Made by a program: the position numbers and the translations under genes
Shown here: one piece after another, positions 34,968 to 43,810 of the stretch
Layout of the letters: each line of letters opens with the position of its first letter
How positions within the stretch are numbered: the first letter of the stretch is position 1
Source: JAPOXR01 sp965219635
GTDB taxonomy: Bacteria > Pseudomonadota > Alphaproteobacteria > Rhodobacterales > Rhodobacteraceae
DNA: 64,000 bases
Direction of reading: 5' to 3'
NCBI GenBank assembly: GCA_965219635.1
Contig: OZ244783.1
Coordinates: 1,178,001 to 1,242,000, forward strand
Notes under the pieces: generated by a model
Seen by the model: the letters and a program-made list of their open reading frames with translations, nothing else
Databases searched by the model: none
What the model was told of the DNA's origin: nothing

Positions 34968-36149
34968 ATGAAGCAAGCGCCTGCTGGCAGAATCCCCGTG
35001 CTTGATACAACGGTCCAGCTTGCAGAGTTTTGCAGGCGAGCGGCCAATCACCCATATGTCGCTGTTGACACAGAATTCATGGGTGAGGGACGTTATCAGC
35101 CTTTGCTCTGCCTGATTCAGTTGGCAATGCCTGGAGACGATGACGGATGCGCGGTTACTGTCGACCCGCTGGCAGAGGGCATGTGCCTGGATCCCTTGAA
35201 AGAGATCTTCGGCGATACCGGCATCGTCAAGGTTTTTCATGCGGCGCGGCAGGATCTTGCCATATTCTTCAATATGTTCGGCTCCTTGCCTGAACCTGTA
35301 TTTGACACGCAATTGGCTGCGATGGTTTGCGGTTATGGGCAGAACGCCGGGTATGAAGCTCTGGTCCAGAGCATCGCCGGCAGGCAACTCAACAAGTCTG
35401 CGCGGCTGCACGATTGGTCCCGGCGGCCGTTATCGCGCGAATTGCTCCGATATGCTCTGGATGACGTCACGCATCTTCGTGTGATCTACGAAGGGCTAAC
35501 CCAGCGCCTTAACCAGACCAACAGGACGCATTGGATACAGGATGAACTGGAGTCCCTGGTAAACCCCGAGCATTACCGCCTTGACCCTCGGGAAGCCTGG
35601 AAGAGGACGAAGAAGATCAAGAATGGCGGGAAGTTCCTTTCCGTGTTGCGGGAAATCGCTGCCTACAGGGAAATTGAGGCTTGCCGACAGAACAAGCCTC
35701 GCAACCAGATCCTGTCTGACGAGTTGATGGTTCAGTTCGCCGAGGCCAAGCCCCAGACCACCAAACAACTCTTCCAGTCGAGGATGTTCATGAAGTCGCG
35801 CCGTCGCGATGAACTGGCCAAGGGCATAATCACTGCCGTCAAGGCTGGACTGGCGGTGCCGAAGTCGGAATGGCCGAAGCTTCCGAACCGCTCCGCTCAG
35901 CCTGCAAACCCTGCCGCGTTCGAACTCATGCGGGTGTTGCTGAAGATACGGTCGAGCGAGCTTGGCGTTGCCGAACAAGTGATCGCCACATCTGACGAAC
36001 TCAAGAGATTGGCCGCTGGTAACAGCGATGTCAAACAGTTGAGAGGTTGGCGCCGTGAAGTGTTCGGCAACGACGCCTTGAGACTGGGAAATGGCGAGAC
36101 GGCGATTGCCGTCAACGGCAATTCACTGGTGATCGTCGACTCTAGTTGA
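34968..36149 (+). CDS. rnd: Ribonuclease D
   Basis: About 393 residues from ATG 34968 (MKQAPAGRIPVLDTT). The DEDDy exonuclease core is complete: VAVDTEFMGEGRYQP (DxE), VFHAARQDLAIF, and LLRYALDDVTHL (YxxxD). HRDC-type helical domains follow (REIAAYREIEACRQNKPRNQ). It trims tRNA 3' ends. The last 8 bp overlap the convergent lipoprotein gene. Confidence 0.94.
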   Translation: MKQAPAGRIPVLDTTVQLAEFCRRAANHPYVAVDTEFMGEGRYQPLLCLIQLAMPGDDDGCAVTVDPLAEGMCLDPLKEIFGDTGIVKVFHAARQDLAIFFNMFGSLPEPVFDTQLAAMVCGYGQNAGYEALVQSIAGRQLNKSARLHDWSRRPLSRELLRYALDDVTHLRVIYEGLTQRLNQTNRTHWIQDELESLVNPEHYRLDPREAWKRTKKIKNGGKFLSVLREIAAYREIEACRQNKPRNQILSDELMVQFAEAKPQTTKQLFQSRMFMKSRRRDELAKGIITAVKAGLAVPKSEWPKLPNRSAQPANPAAFELMRVLLKIRSSELGVAEQVIATSDELKRLAAGNSDVKQLRGWRREVFGNDALRLGNGETAIAVNGNSLVIVDSS

Positions 36150-36624
36150 AGTTGACGTTGACGATTTGCTCATTGACTGCGCCAATCACGCGAATGGAGT
36201 CAACGCCTGACAGCTGTATCGAGTTCAGTGTCGTCGCCACATTGATTTCGCGGCTTTCCTCGGTTCCGATTGTCACTTCACCCTCAGGCCGGGTGGCACG
36301 GAGTTCGAATACCAGTTCACCGTTGAGCGGCCGGCCATCATTGATCGGCTCTAGTGTCGGATTGTAATACCCGAAGGTGGGGGGAACCCCCGACGCGATC
36401 AGGATTATGCCGGTAGAAAACGGCTCTGCCTTGACGCTCTTCACTAACGGAATCAGTTCACCCTGGGCTGTGGTTTGCGGTGCAACAATTTCGGTTGCAG
36501 GCTGAGTTTCCTTGTTTCTCTCAAACCAATTCAGCGGGTTGAGCCTGCTAGTGTCGGTGTAACCGCCCGAACACCCTGACAGAAACAGTCCGGCACCAAA
36601 TACTGCTGCGACGATTGTCCTCAT
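36142..36624 (-). CDS. Putative lipoprotein of unknown function
   Basis: About 160 residues from MRTIVAAVFGAGLFLSGCSG, a lipoprotein signal with lipobox LSGC (Cys18). A stretch resembling a beta-sandwich follows (GIILIASGVPPTFGYYNPTL; LVFELRATRPEGEVTIGTEE). I do not recognise the family; similar small lipoproteins occur in Rhodobacterales. In-frame ATGs further upstream (to 36828) extend into a region without a signal sequence and are rejected as starts. Confidence 0.75.
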   Translation of the reverse strand: MRTIVAAVFGAGLFLSGCSGGYTDTSRLNPLNWFERNKETQPATEIVAPQTTAQGELIPLVKSVKAEPFSTGIILIASGVPPTFGYYNPTLEPINDGRPLNGELVFELRATRPEGEVTIGTEESREINVATTLNSIQLSGVDSIRVIGAVNEQIVNVNFN

Positions 36625-37267
36625 TTCGATTTCCTGTGTACATTCTTTTGGGGGCGTCACGCCCAAGTCCATTTCACCTATACTTGGTGTTTTGTCAACT
36701 GCGCCACGGTGCAGCATCTTCAAGGCCGTACTGCCGTGCAGGAACCGGTTCGTTGGCATTCCATGCGAAACCTGTCGACCACACCTCTTCCAGCAATCCA
36801 TTTCTGTCAATTGCTGATGCTCTGCCACGCAACTGGCCTGGCGCGCCTCGGCACAACGTGATCAATATTCGAGAATTCTGCACTCTTCGGACCAATGAGG
36901 ACAGCAAAGGCGCATGTCGGCGGCGCACCTGCTTCGCAATATCCAGCCGCGATCCCATTTCTGAACCTGCTGAAAACAATCGTTACGGCAACAATCCAGT
37001 CACGGGTGCAAGCGCCCATTTTCCGAATTCTTGCTAGCAGCCTGCCTGGTTAATCCACTATCCATCTTCCCAGTCCCGGGCCAACTCAAGCGATCTTGCG
37101 GGCGGCTCTGGTCATTGCCATTATGATCGTCCACGGATAATCGGAGCGAAGCTGCAACCGGCTCTGTCATGACACCGAAAGTGCATCGCATCTAGTAGCG
37201 GTTTTCATGGACTGACCGGCTCAGCAGGACCCACGTTGAATTTGCGGAAACAGACCAGGCACCAACG
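36625..37267. other. Longest unassigned gap (643 bp)
   Basis: This lies between the lipoprotein gene and sufE, which point away from each other. I see no credible reading frame with a ribosome-binding site, no tRNA, and no signature of RNase P, SRP or 6S RNA. Short frames on both strands have no family resemblance. It may hold promoters, a small RNA or a decayed gene. Confidence 0.4.
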
Positions 37268-37741
37268 ATGGCAGCAGTGGCATTCGAAACAATTGCCGAC
37301 GATTTTGAATTCCTGGAAGAATGGGAGGACCGTTACCGGTACGTGATTGACCTGGGCCGGGGCATGGCGCCGCTTGAGGATGAATTGCGCACCGACTGGT
37401 CAAAAGTTGACGGTTGCGCCAGCCAGGTCTGGATTGTTCCGAGCATCGACGATGAGGATGGGCAAAGCGTCTTCACATTCAGGGGAGACAGCGATGCGAT
37501 GATTGTCAGGGGTTTGATCGCAATCCTCGCCAGCCTGTACAATGGCCTGAAGCTTTCCGAAGTTCTTGCCGTGGACGCAAGGAAGGAGATAGGCCGGCTT
37601 GGTCTGGAATCCCATTTGTCTTCCCAACGGTCCAATGGCCTGATTTCCATGATCGGCCGGATTCGGCACTTGGCTGCCGATGCCGTCTCTTCAGACTCCT
37701 GCGAAACGTCCCTTGCGAAGAAGGATGCCCGGTTTGGCTGA
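37268..37741 (+). CDS. sufE: SufE cysteine desulfuration protein
   Basis: A 157-residue protein starting MAAVAFETIADDFEFLEEWE. The sulfur-accepting cysteine is in KVDGCASQVWIVP, and GDSDAMIVRGLIAILASLYNG is the other conserved SufE segment. It takes persulfide sulfur from SufS for Fe-S cluster assembly. No other suf gene is nearby. Its 3' end overlaps the next gene. Confidence 0.93.
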   Translation: MAAVAFETIADDFEFLEEWEDRYRYVIDLGRGMAPLEDELRTDWSKVDGCASQVWIVPSIDDEDGQSVFTFRGDSDAMIVRGLIAILASLYNGLKLSEVLAVDARKEIGRLGLESHLSSQRSNGLISMIGRIRHLAADAVSSDSCETSLAKKDARFG

Positions 37742-38798
37742 CCCTTACCAGTCCGGTTTGAATGTGACCGGGGCCCGATCCTCAAACGCTGCCTGCCGGG
37801 TCAACGGCCTGATTGCCCAGCGCGGCTGGATTTTGGCTGATGGCGCAACAGGAACCAACCTGTTTGCACTGGGAATGGAACCGGGTGAAGCCCCGGAACT
37901 GCTCAATCGGCAACAACCTGAGATGGTGACCGCTGTCTATGACAGCGCAGTTGCTGCCGGGGCAGATTTGATTCTGACCAACAGCTTCGGCGCCAACCGC
38001 TCAAGGTTGAAACTGCATGAAGCCGATGGGCAAGTTGCTGAACTCAATTCTCTGGCAGCTCAACTCGCGCACTCATGCATTGAGAAACGGGATGCTGCCA
38101 CAATCGTGGCGGGATCAATCGGCCCAACAGGTGAACTGATGGAACCCGTGGGTACCATGACCGCCGAATGCGCCACAGAATTGTTCCATGAACAGGCTGC
38201 GGCGCTGAAGGAAGGTGGCGCCGATTTGGGATGGATCGAAACCATGTCGGATATTGCCGAACTGGAATGCGCGGCCGCAGGATGCCTGCTCGCGGGCCTT
38301 CCGTACTGCGCAACCATGAGCTTCGACACATCCGGACGGACAATGATGGGTGTGTCGGCGGCGGATCTTGCAAGATGGGCGCATGAAACTTCGAACCGGC
38401 CTTTGGCATATGGTGCAAATTGTGGCGCTGGCGCTGCGGATCTGGTTCGTACGTTGCTGGAACTTGAACCTCCCGGACACGGCATGCATGTCATTGCCAA
38501 AGGCAATGCCGGTATTCCACGTTGGGTGGATGGCGCAATTTGCCATGATGGATCACCGGACCTGATGGCGGATTACGCGGAACTGGCGCTGCGGGCAGGA
38601 GCAGCAATAATTGGCGGTTGCTGCGGCACGACAGGGCTTCATCTCAGCCGCATGCGGGAGCGGCTGGAGGAATTTGCGGGCGCAGGCCGGCCAGAAATTG
38701 AAGAAATCGTGAGCAAGCTCGGACAGTTCTCAAGCTTGACTCCGATGAGTCAGGACCGGCGTCCGGCACGGCGGCAGCGCCGGCGGACAACCCGATAG
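37725..38798 (+). CDS. Betaine/cobalamin-type homocysteine S-methyltransferase module
   Basis: About 357 residues from ATG 37725, which overlaps the sufE end by 17 bp; other starts (37680, GTG 37764) are possible. The homocysteine-methyltransferase barrel is clear: GWILADGATGTNLFALGMEP, ILTNSFGANRSRLKLHEADG and the zinc-binding AAIIGGCCGTTGLH, with a third Cys in ANCGAGAAD. This family is annotated as betaine-homocysteine methyltransferase. When followed by a separate corrinoid protein, as here, it is probably the homocysteine module of a split cobalamin-dependent methionine synthase. The C-terminus is strongly basic (RRPARRQRRRTTR). Confidence 0.88.
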   Translation: MPGLADPYQSGLNVTGARSSNAACRVNGLIAQRGWILADGATGTNLFALGMEPGEAPELLNRQQPEMVTAVYDSAVAAGADLILTNSFGANRSRLKLHEADGQVAELNSLAAQLAHSCIEKRDAATIVAGSIGPTGELMEPVGTMTAECATELFHEQAAALKEGGADLGWIETMSDIAELECAAAGCLLAGLPYCATMSFDTSGRTMMGVSAADLARWAHETSNRPLAYGANCGAGAADLVRTLLELEPPGHGMHVIAKGNAGIPRWVDGAICHDGSPDLMADYAELALRAGAAIIGGCCGTTGLHLSRMRERLEEFAGAGRPEIEEIVSKLGQFSSLTPMSQDRRPARRQRRRTTR

Positions 38799-38856
38799 AA
38801 TTCTTGCGGCGTACCTTGCATTAGTTTATCGGTCTGCCGCAATTTTCGCTGGACGC

Positions 38857-38881
38857 AAGCCTTATGTGCCTTAAGGTTTGC
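38857..38881. other. Small hairpin between methyltransferase and corrinoid-protein genes
   Basis: CCTTA and TAAGG pair around 7 nt, with CAA/TTG extending the stem after a mismatch. It lies 33-57 bp before the corrinoid-protein ATG. It could be an operator half-pair or a weak attenuator; nothing more can be said. Confidence 0.3.
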
Positions 38882-38913
38882 GCTTCTGTCGGTCAGACAA
38901 TGCAGGGTAGCCG

Positions 38914-39624
38914 ATGTCACAGGAACAGGAAGACGATCTTGTCCTTGCCGAACTCAGTGATGATGAACTGGTTCCGCAGATGCATGATGACCTCTATGAC
39001 GGTCTGAAGGAGGAGATCGAGGAAGGCGTTTACATTCTGCTGGACCGCGGATGGGAACCCTACGATATCTTGACCAAGGCCTTGGTCGAAGGAATGCGCA
39101 TCGTCGGTATCGATTTCAGGGATGGAATACTCTTCGTGCCTGAAGTCCTGCTAGCAGCGAATGCCATGAAGGCCGGAATGTCGATTTTGAAGCCGTTGCT
39201 TGCCGAAACCGGTGCGCCAAGGATGGGCAAGATGGTGATTGGAACCGTAAAGGGCGACATTCACGATATTGGCAAGAACCTTGTCTCCATGATGATGGAA
39301 GGCGCCGGTTTTGAAGTTGTCGATCTCGGTATCAACAACCCCGTTGAGAACTATATGGAAGCACTGGAAAGCGAAGAGCCGGATATTTTGGGCATGTCCG
39401 CGCTTCTGACCACCACGATGCCCTATATGAAGGTGGTGATCGACCGGCTGGTAGAACTGGGCCTCCGGGACGATTTCATCGTCCTGGTCGGAGGCGCTCC
39501 GCTCAACGAGGAATTCAGCAAGGCAATCGGCGCGGATGCATATTGCCGGGACGCCGCAGTTGCAGTGGAAACCGCCAAGGAGTTCATGGCCCGCAAGCAC
39601 AATGTACTTGCGGCAGGCGGTTGA
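38914..39624 (+). CDS. Corrinoid (B12-binding) methyltransferase protein
   Basis: A 236-residue stand-alone version of the MetH cobalamin module. The N-terminal helical cap domain (LYDGLKEEIEEGVYILLDRG; LLAANAMKAGMSILKPLL) is followed by the Rossmann B12 domain with the DxHxxG motif in GTVKGDIHDIGKNLVSMMM and the later GMSALLTTTMPYMK and VGGAPLNEEFSKAIGADAYC segments. The His of DIHDIG is the lower axial ligand of cobalamin. It should carry methyl groups between a methyl donor module and the adjacent homocysteine methyltransferase. Confidence 0.93.
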   Translation: MSQEQEDDLVLAELSDDELVPQMHDDLYDGLKEEIEEGVYILLDRGWEPYDILTKALVEGMRIVGIDFRDGILFVPEVLLAANAMKAGMSILKPLLAETGAPRMGKMVIGTVKGDIHDIGKNLVSMMMEGAGFEVVDLGINNPVENYMEALESEEPDILGMSALLTTTMPYMKVVIDRLVELGLRDDFIVLVGGAPLNEEFSKAIGADAYCRDAAVAVETAKEFMARKHNVLAAGG

Positions 39625-39714
39625 AGCCACCCTGTTTTTCACGGCAGGTGAGCGCTGATACCCGGCTGAAGCGCTGAATGACGGCCGGCCAGATCCGGGC
39701 GGAAAGAGGTAGCG

Positions 39715-40422
39715 GTGAACAGTTGCAGTCCGTCTACAAGCGAGATCCACAGCGGTGACGAGTGCCGGGTGTTGCTGATTGCCTGCGGCGCCCTTGCAAG
39801 GGAAATACTTGAACTCAAGCGGCAGAACGCGTGGCAACACCTTGAATTGACTTGCCTGCCAGCAGACCTGCACCTGCGCCCAGAGGAGATTCCGGATCGC
39901 GTTGAGGAGGCGGTCTTGCGGCACCGGCCCCATTACTCGTCCATATTCGTGGTCTATGCCGATTGCGGCACTGGCGGACTACTCCGCAGCCGATGCGAAA
40001 AGCTGGGCGTTGAAATGGTTGAGGGACCGCATTGCTACTCGTTCTTCGAAGGCAACGACCGGTTCGCCGAACATGCAGAGGACGAGACAACCGTCTTTTA
40101 CCTGACTGACTTCCTCGTCCGGCAATTTGACGCTTTCGTCTGGCGGCCGCTTGGATTGGATAGGCATCCGGAACTGCGGGATATGTACTTCGGCAATTAC
40201 GACAGGCTGGTATATTTGGCTCAAGTCGACGACGCGTCGCTGGATGCAATGGCAAGCGAGCAGGCAAAAAGGCTGGGCTTGCGTTATGAACGCCGGGTTA
40301 CCGGCTATGGCGATCTCCGAGTGGCGTTGCAGAAGTTTGCCGTTGGCAATCCCGCGGCTTCACCTGTCGAGCGGCAAGTTCATGTCCCTCACGCCGGCTC
40401 CGCAACAGTCCATCAGAATTGA
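39715..40422 (+). CDS. DUF1638 protein
   Basis: A 235-residue protein with start GTG 39715, preceded by AAAGAGG. It matches DUF1638: CRVLLIACGALAREILELKR, VYADCGTGGLLRSRCEKLGV, EGPHCYSFFEGNDRF and YFGNYDRLVYLAQ. The family has conserved Cys/His residues and is repeatedly found beside corrinoid methyltransferase genes. Its function is unknown. Gene order suggests a role in corrinoid-dependent methyl transfer, perhaps cofactor loading or reactivation; that is inference. Confidence 0.85.
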   Translation: MNSCSPSTSEIHSGDECRVLLIACGALAREILELKRQNAWQHLELTCLPADLHLRPEEIPDRVEEAVLRHRPHYSSIFVVYADCGTGGLLRSRCEKLGVEMVEGPHCYSFFEGNDRFAEHAEDETTVFYLTDFLVRQFDAFVWRPLGLDRHPELRDMYFGNYDRLVYLAQVDDASLDAMASEQAKRLGLRYERRVTGYGDLRVALQKFAVGNPAASPVERQVHVPHAGSATVHQN

Positions 40423-40543
40423 CTAGTCCAGTTGCTGAGTAGCCTTCAGGCAGGTCCTCAACTTCTCCATTTTGCACCACTGTAGCAAAGGAACCTGTTT
40501 GGCGGCATGCCGGTCCAATTCGCCAGGCTACGCTGGCAAGCAA

Positions 40544-41299
40544 TCAGCGCACAGGTCTCAGCAGCCGCAGTCCGTTTTCCGGAAGTATCCCAAGCCGGGC
40601 AGCTACTTCCCGGTGGCCCTCAGGAATTCCGGCGGCATCCGGAATGGCGTCGTATTCGCACAGTCTCTGTCCGGACTGAGCATCCCACAGCCTGCACACA
40701 TCGGGGCTGATCTCGTCGACAATGACCAAGCGACCGATTTCTTCTTCCCAGACCCTGCCGATCTCCAGGGAAAAGTCGATCAACCGGATGCCGGCGCCAG
40801 CCATCATGCCAGACAAATAGTCGTTCGTCCGCAACACAATAGGAATGATCTCGTCGATATCCATCGGCATCAACCATCCAAAGGCGGTAAGGTGCTCTTC
40901 GGTGACGAGCGGGTAGTACAGGTCGCTGTATTTCAGGTAGAATTCAACTATTGGCCGGGGCAGCGCTTCGCCCTCGGGCAGGTCGAACCTCTTTGCCAGG
41001 GAACCTGCGGCATAGTTGCGGATCATCAGTGTAACAGGCAGGATTTCAGCTGCCCGGACCAACTGCTCCCGCATGTTCAACCGGCGTACGAAATGGGTCG
41101 GAATTCCAACTCCTGCCAGACCTGACATGACAAATTCGGAGAACCTGTTGTTGAGCACGCCTTTGCCTTCGAAAACGGAAGTCGATCCGGAATCGCCCAG
41201 CGCCATGTCATCCCGAAAGTGCAGAACATACGTGCCGACTGTCTCTCCCTCGTAGAGCGACTTGGTCTTTCCCTTGAAGACTATCTTTCTGCGAGCCAT
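40544..41299 (-). CDS. purC: SAICAR synthetase PurC
   Basis: About 251 residues from MARRKIVFKGKTKSLYEGET; an ATG at 41326 is also in frame. The family signatures LIDFSLEIGR and VDEISPDVCRLWD and the LPVTLMIRNYAAGSLAKRF segment are present. It joins aspartate to CAIR in purine synthesis. It is divergent from the ATPase zeta-subunit gene, a typical alphaproteobacterial order with purB beyond. Confidence 0.95.
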   Translation of the reverse strand: MARRKIVFKGKTKSLYEGETVGTYVLHFRDDMALGDSGSTSVFEGKGVLNNRFSEFVMSGLAGVGIPTHFVRRLNMREQLVRAAEILPVTLMIRNYAAGSLAKRFDLPEGEALPRPIVEFYLKYSDLYYPLVTEEHLTAFGWLMPMDIDEIIPIVLRTNDYLSGMMAGAGIRLIDFSLEIGRVWEEEIGRLVIVDEISPDVCRLWDAQSGQRLCEYDAIPDAAGIPEGHREVAARLGILPENGLRLLRPVR

Positions 41300-41546
41300 C
41301 TGAACCTGCCAGCGCGTCGTCGGCACATGTTGCCGACGGTCAGGGCAATAGCGAAAGGGTCATTGGCAGGCAAGATTTCTGCAAGTCAGCCGGGTTCCGG
41401 CAAGTAGAAATCCGTCCAAAGCTCTTGCGCGGAAATCGAACTGGCAGCTCCCGGCCGTGGCATCGGTTTGGTTTGTTGCCAGTTGCCACTTGAACGGCGA
41501 TACAAGAGAACGCATATGCAAGGTCGGCAATCACCGGGAGGATCAC

Positions 41547-41861
41547 ATGACATCCTTTGATGAACGCAGGGACGCATTCGAGTCAAAGTTTGCGCATGAC
41601 GAGTCGCTCAAGTTTAAGGTCGAAGCTCGTACGAACAAGCTATTGGGACTGTGGGCGGCCGATCTGCTGCAGTTACCAAAGGAAGAAGTGGACGATTATG
41701 TTCGGGCGGTGATCAAGGCCGACTTCGAAGAGGCCGGCAAGGAAGATGTTGTCCGGAAGCTGGCAGCAGATCTCGGAGACAGGGTTTCGGTCGACGAAAT
41801 CCGCGCCCAGCTTGCCAAGGCCGGCGAAGAGGCCAAGAATCAAGTCATGAACGAAATTTGA
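41547..41861 (+). CDS. F1-ATPase inhibitor zeta subunit (DUF1476)
   Basis: A 104-residue helical protein starting MTSFDERRDAFESKFAHDES, the hallmark of DUF1476. KVEARTNKLLGLWAADLL and GDRVSVDEIRAQLAKAGEEA also match. In Paracoccus and other alphaproteobacteria this protein is the zeta subunit that blocks ATP hydrolysis by F1. The N-terminal segment is the inhibitory part. It lies between purC and purB, as in relatives. Confidence 0.92.
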   Translation: MTSFDERRDAFESKFAHDESLKFKVEARTNKLLGLWAADLLQLPKEEVDDYVRAVIKADFEEAGKEDVVRKLAADLGDRVSVDEIRAQLAKAGEEAKNQVMNEI

Positions 41862-41898
41862 TCGGGCCACCGACCGGGTAGCGCCCGGCAGGCCAAAT

Positions 41899-43221
41899 TC
41901 AATCCGAATTCTTGCCAGCTTCCCCGAAGACTCTCTCGAAAAGCTCATTCACATGCCGGGTGAAGAACCCGTTGTCGAACAGGATAGCAAGTTCGTCTCC
42001 CGGCAAATGGGAACTTACGGTTCCGTCCGAGGCCAATAGTTCAAGATAGTCCCTTTGCTCATCAAGCGACATCATCGCGTACTTTTGAACCAGCGCATAA
42101 GCCGAATTCCGTTCCATACCCTTGCGAACCAGGGCATCAAGCACCCGGTGTGAATTGTGAATGCCCTTCATGAGACCAAGATTCCGCTTCATGTTCGCAG
42201 GGCGGACAGACATGTCACGCACGATCCTGCCCATGCGCCAAACCGCGAAATCAAGCGCTGCGGTGGCATCCGGAGCAATTACCCGCTCCACGGAAGAATG
42301 TGACATGTCGCGCTCATGCCACAGTGCAACATTTTCGAGCGCTGGAACCACCGTGCTTCTGACAAGGCGCGCTAGTCCTGTGACGTTTTCCGAGAGTATC
42401 GGGTTTCGCTTGTGCGGCATGGCTGAAGAACCTTTCTGATCCTTGCGGAACGGTTCTTCGACTTCAAGGATTTCGCTTCTCTGAAGGTTGCGGAGCTCCA
42501 CGGCCAGCCGTTCGACGGATGAAGCTGCCGCGCCAAGCGTTGCAAAATACTGGGCATGACGATCGCGAGGAATGACCTGGGTGGAAGCGGTCTCGGGCTG
42601 AAGCCCCAGCCGTTCGCACACATGTGCTTCCACTTGCGGTGGCACAGTCGCAAACGTTCCCATCGGTCCGGAAATCGCTCCGACAGCAATCTCGTTTCTG
42701 GCGCTTTCGATTCTGCGTTCAACACGCTGGAATTCGGCATGCGCCTGCGCCAGTTTCAGCCCGAAAGTCGTAGGTTCGCCATGCACGCCGTGGCTGCGGC
42801 CGATGCATAGCTGGTGTTTGAATTCGAAAGCGCGTCGCTGCAGCTGGTCCAACAGCTCCCGGAGGCCTGCCAGGATCAGGTCGGTTGCCTTTACGAGTTG
42901 GATGCTGAAGCAGGTGTCGAGCGCGTCGCTCGATGTCATCCCGAGATGCAGGTAGCGCGCATCTTGTCCCCCCATGCATTCGGAGAGCCAGGTTAGGAAC
43001 GCCAGGGTTTCGTGGCGAGTGGTTTGCTCGAGTTCCCTGATGCGTTCGAGGTCGGGTTCCGCGTCAGCCAGTTCCGCAATGGACCGAAGGGACTCACGAG
43101 GAATTTCACCAAGACCGGCGCGTGCTTCCATGCACAGGAACTCAATCTTGATCAGGAGCCTGAAACGAAACTCGTCTGACCAAATCTCCTTCATCGGCTC
43201 CCGTGTGTAACGGGGGATCAT
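41899..43221 (-). CDS. purB: Adenylosuccinate lyase PurB
   Basis: About 440 residues from MIPRYTREPMKEIWSDEFRF. The superfamily signature GSSAMPHKRNPI is present, with GMTSSDALDTCFSIQL and GRSHGVHGEPTTFGLKL. It splits SAICAR and adenylosuccinate, releasing fumarate. It follows gpt by 93 bp on the same strand. Confidence 0.96.
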   Translation of the reverse strand: MIPRYTREPMKEIWSDEFRFRLLIKIEFLCMEARAGLGEIPRESLRSIAELADAEPDLERIRELEQTTRHETLAFLTWLSECMGGQDARYLHLGMTSSDALDTCFSIQLVKATDLILAGLRELLDQLQRRAFEFKHQLCIGRSHGVHGEPTTFGLKLAQAHAEFQRVERRIESARNEIAVGAISGPMGTFATVPPQVEAHVCERLGLQPETASTQVIPRDRHAQYFATLGAAASSVERLAVELRNLQRSEILEVEEPFRKDQKGSSAMPHKRNPILSENVTGLARLVRSTVVPALENVALWHERDMSHSSVERVIAPDATAALDFAVWRMGRIVRDMSVRPANMKRNLGLMKGIHNSHRVLDALVRKGMERNSAYALVQKYAMMSLDEQRDYLELLASDGTVSSHLPGDELAILFDNGFFTRHVNELFERVFGEAGKNSD

Positions 43222-43314
43222 GGCGCTCTGCCTTGAATGCGTGCCTTGGCTGAATTTAGCGCCGCCAGGCCGCGGGCGTGTCCGCAAGCAAGGCTCGGAA
43301 GATCCGGTGGCAGC

Positions 43315-43806
43315 TCAACTCTCTTGTGTGTAGGGGCCGACATATTGAAGAGCAGTGTCCCACGGAAAGTAAATCCAGGTGTCCTGACTGACCTCTGTTA
43401 TGTAGCTGTCCACGAATGGACGGCCCAGGGGTTTGGCGTAGATCGTTGCAAAATGTGCGCGCGGGAACATTTTGCGGACCACCTCGAGAGTCTTTCCTGT
43501 ATCGACCAGGTCATCAATGACAAGCGTGCCTTCAGCGTCCTGAAGCCTGGCTTCCTTTACAACAACCGGCTCCGACTGGTTCTGGTGATCGTATGACTTG
43601 ATTGAAACGGTATCCACGACCCGGATGTCGAGTTCCCGGGAGACAATCATCGCAGGCGCCAGGCCGCCCCTGGTTACAGCAATGATCTGCTTCCATTTTC
43701 CGGTGCTGCACTGAATCCCTTCAAGCCTCCACGCGAGCGCCCTGCAATCACGGTGCAGTTGATCCCAGCTGACAACAAAGCCCTTTTCGTGAGGTAGTGT
43801 GTTCAT
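43315..43806 (-). CDS. gpt: Xanthine phosphoribosyltransferase
   Basis: A 163-residue type I phosphoribosyltransferase. The PRPP loop is LVIDDLVDTGKTLEVV, and IIAVTRGGLAPAMIVSREL is the substrate loop. It salvages xanthine and guanine. It starts 4 bp downstream of the fabI stop on the same strand, so the two may be cotranscribed despite unrelated functions. Confidence 0.92.
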   Translation of the reverse strand: MNTLPHEKGFVVSWDQLHRDCRALAWRLEGIQCSTGKWKQIIAVTRGGLAPAMIVSRELDIRVVDTVSIKSYDHQNQSEPVVVKEARLQDAEGTLVIDDLVDTGKTLEVVRKMFPRAHFATIYAKPLGRPFVDSYITEVSQDTWIYFPWDTALQYVGPYTQES

Positions 43807-43810
43807 TCAG

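Noticed and set aside
38857..38881. A rho-independent terminator between the methyltransferase and corrinoid-protein genes
   Set aside because: The stem is only 5 bp plus 3 after a mismatch and lacks a T-tract; kept only as a weak hairpin.
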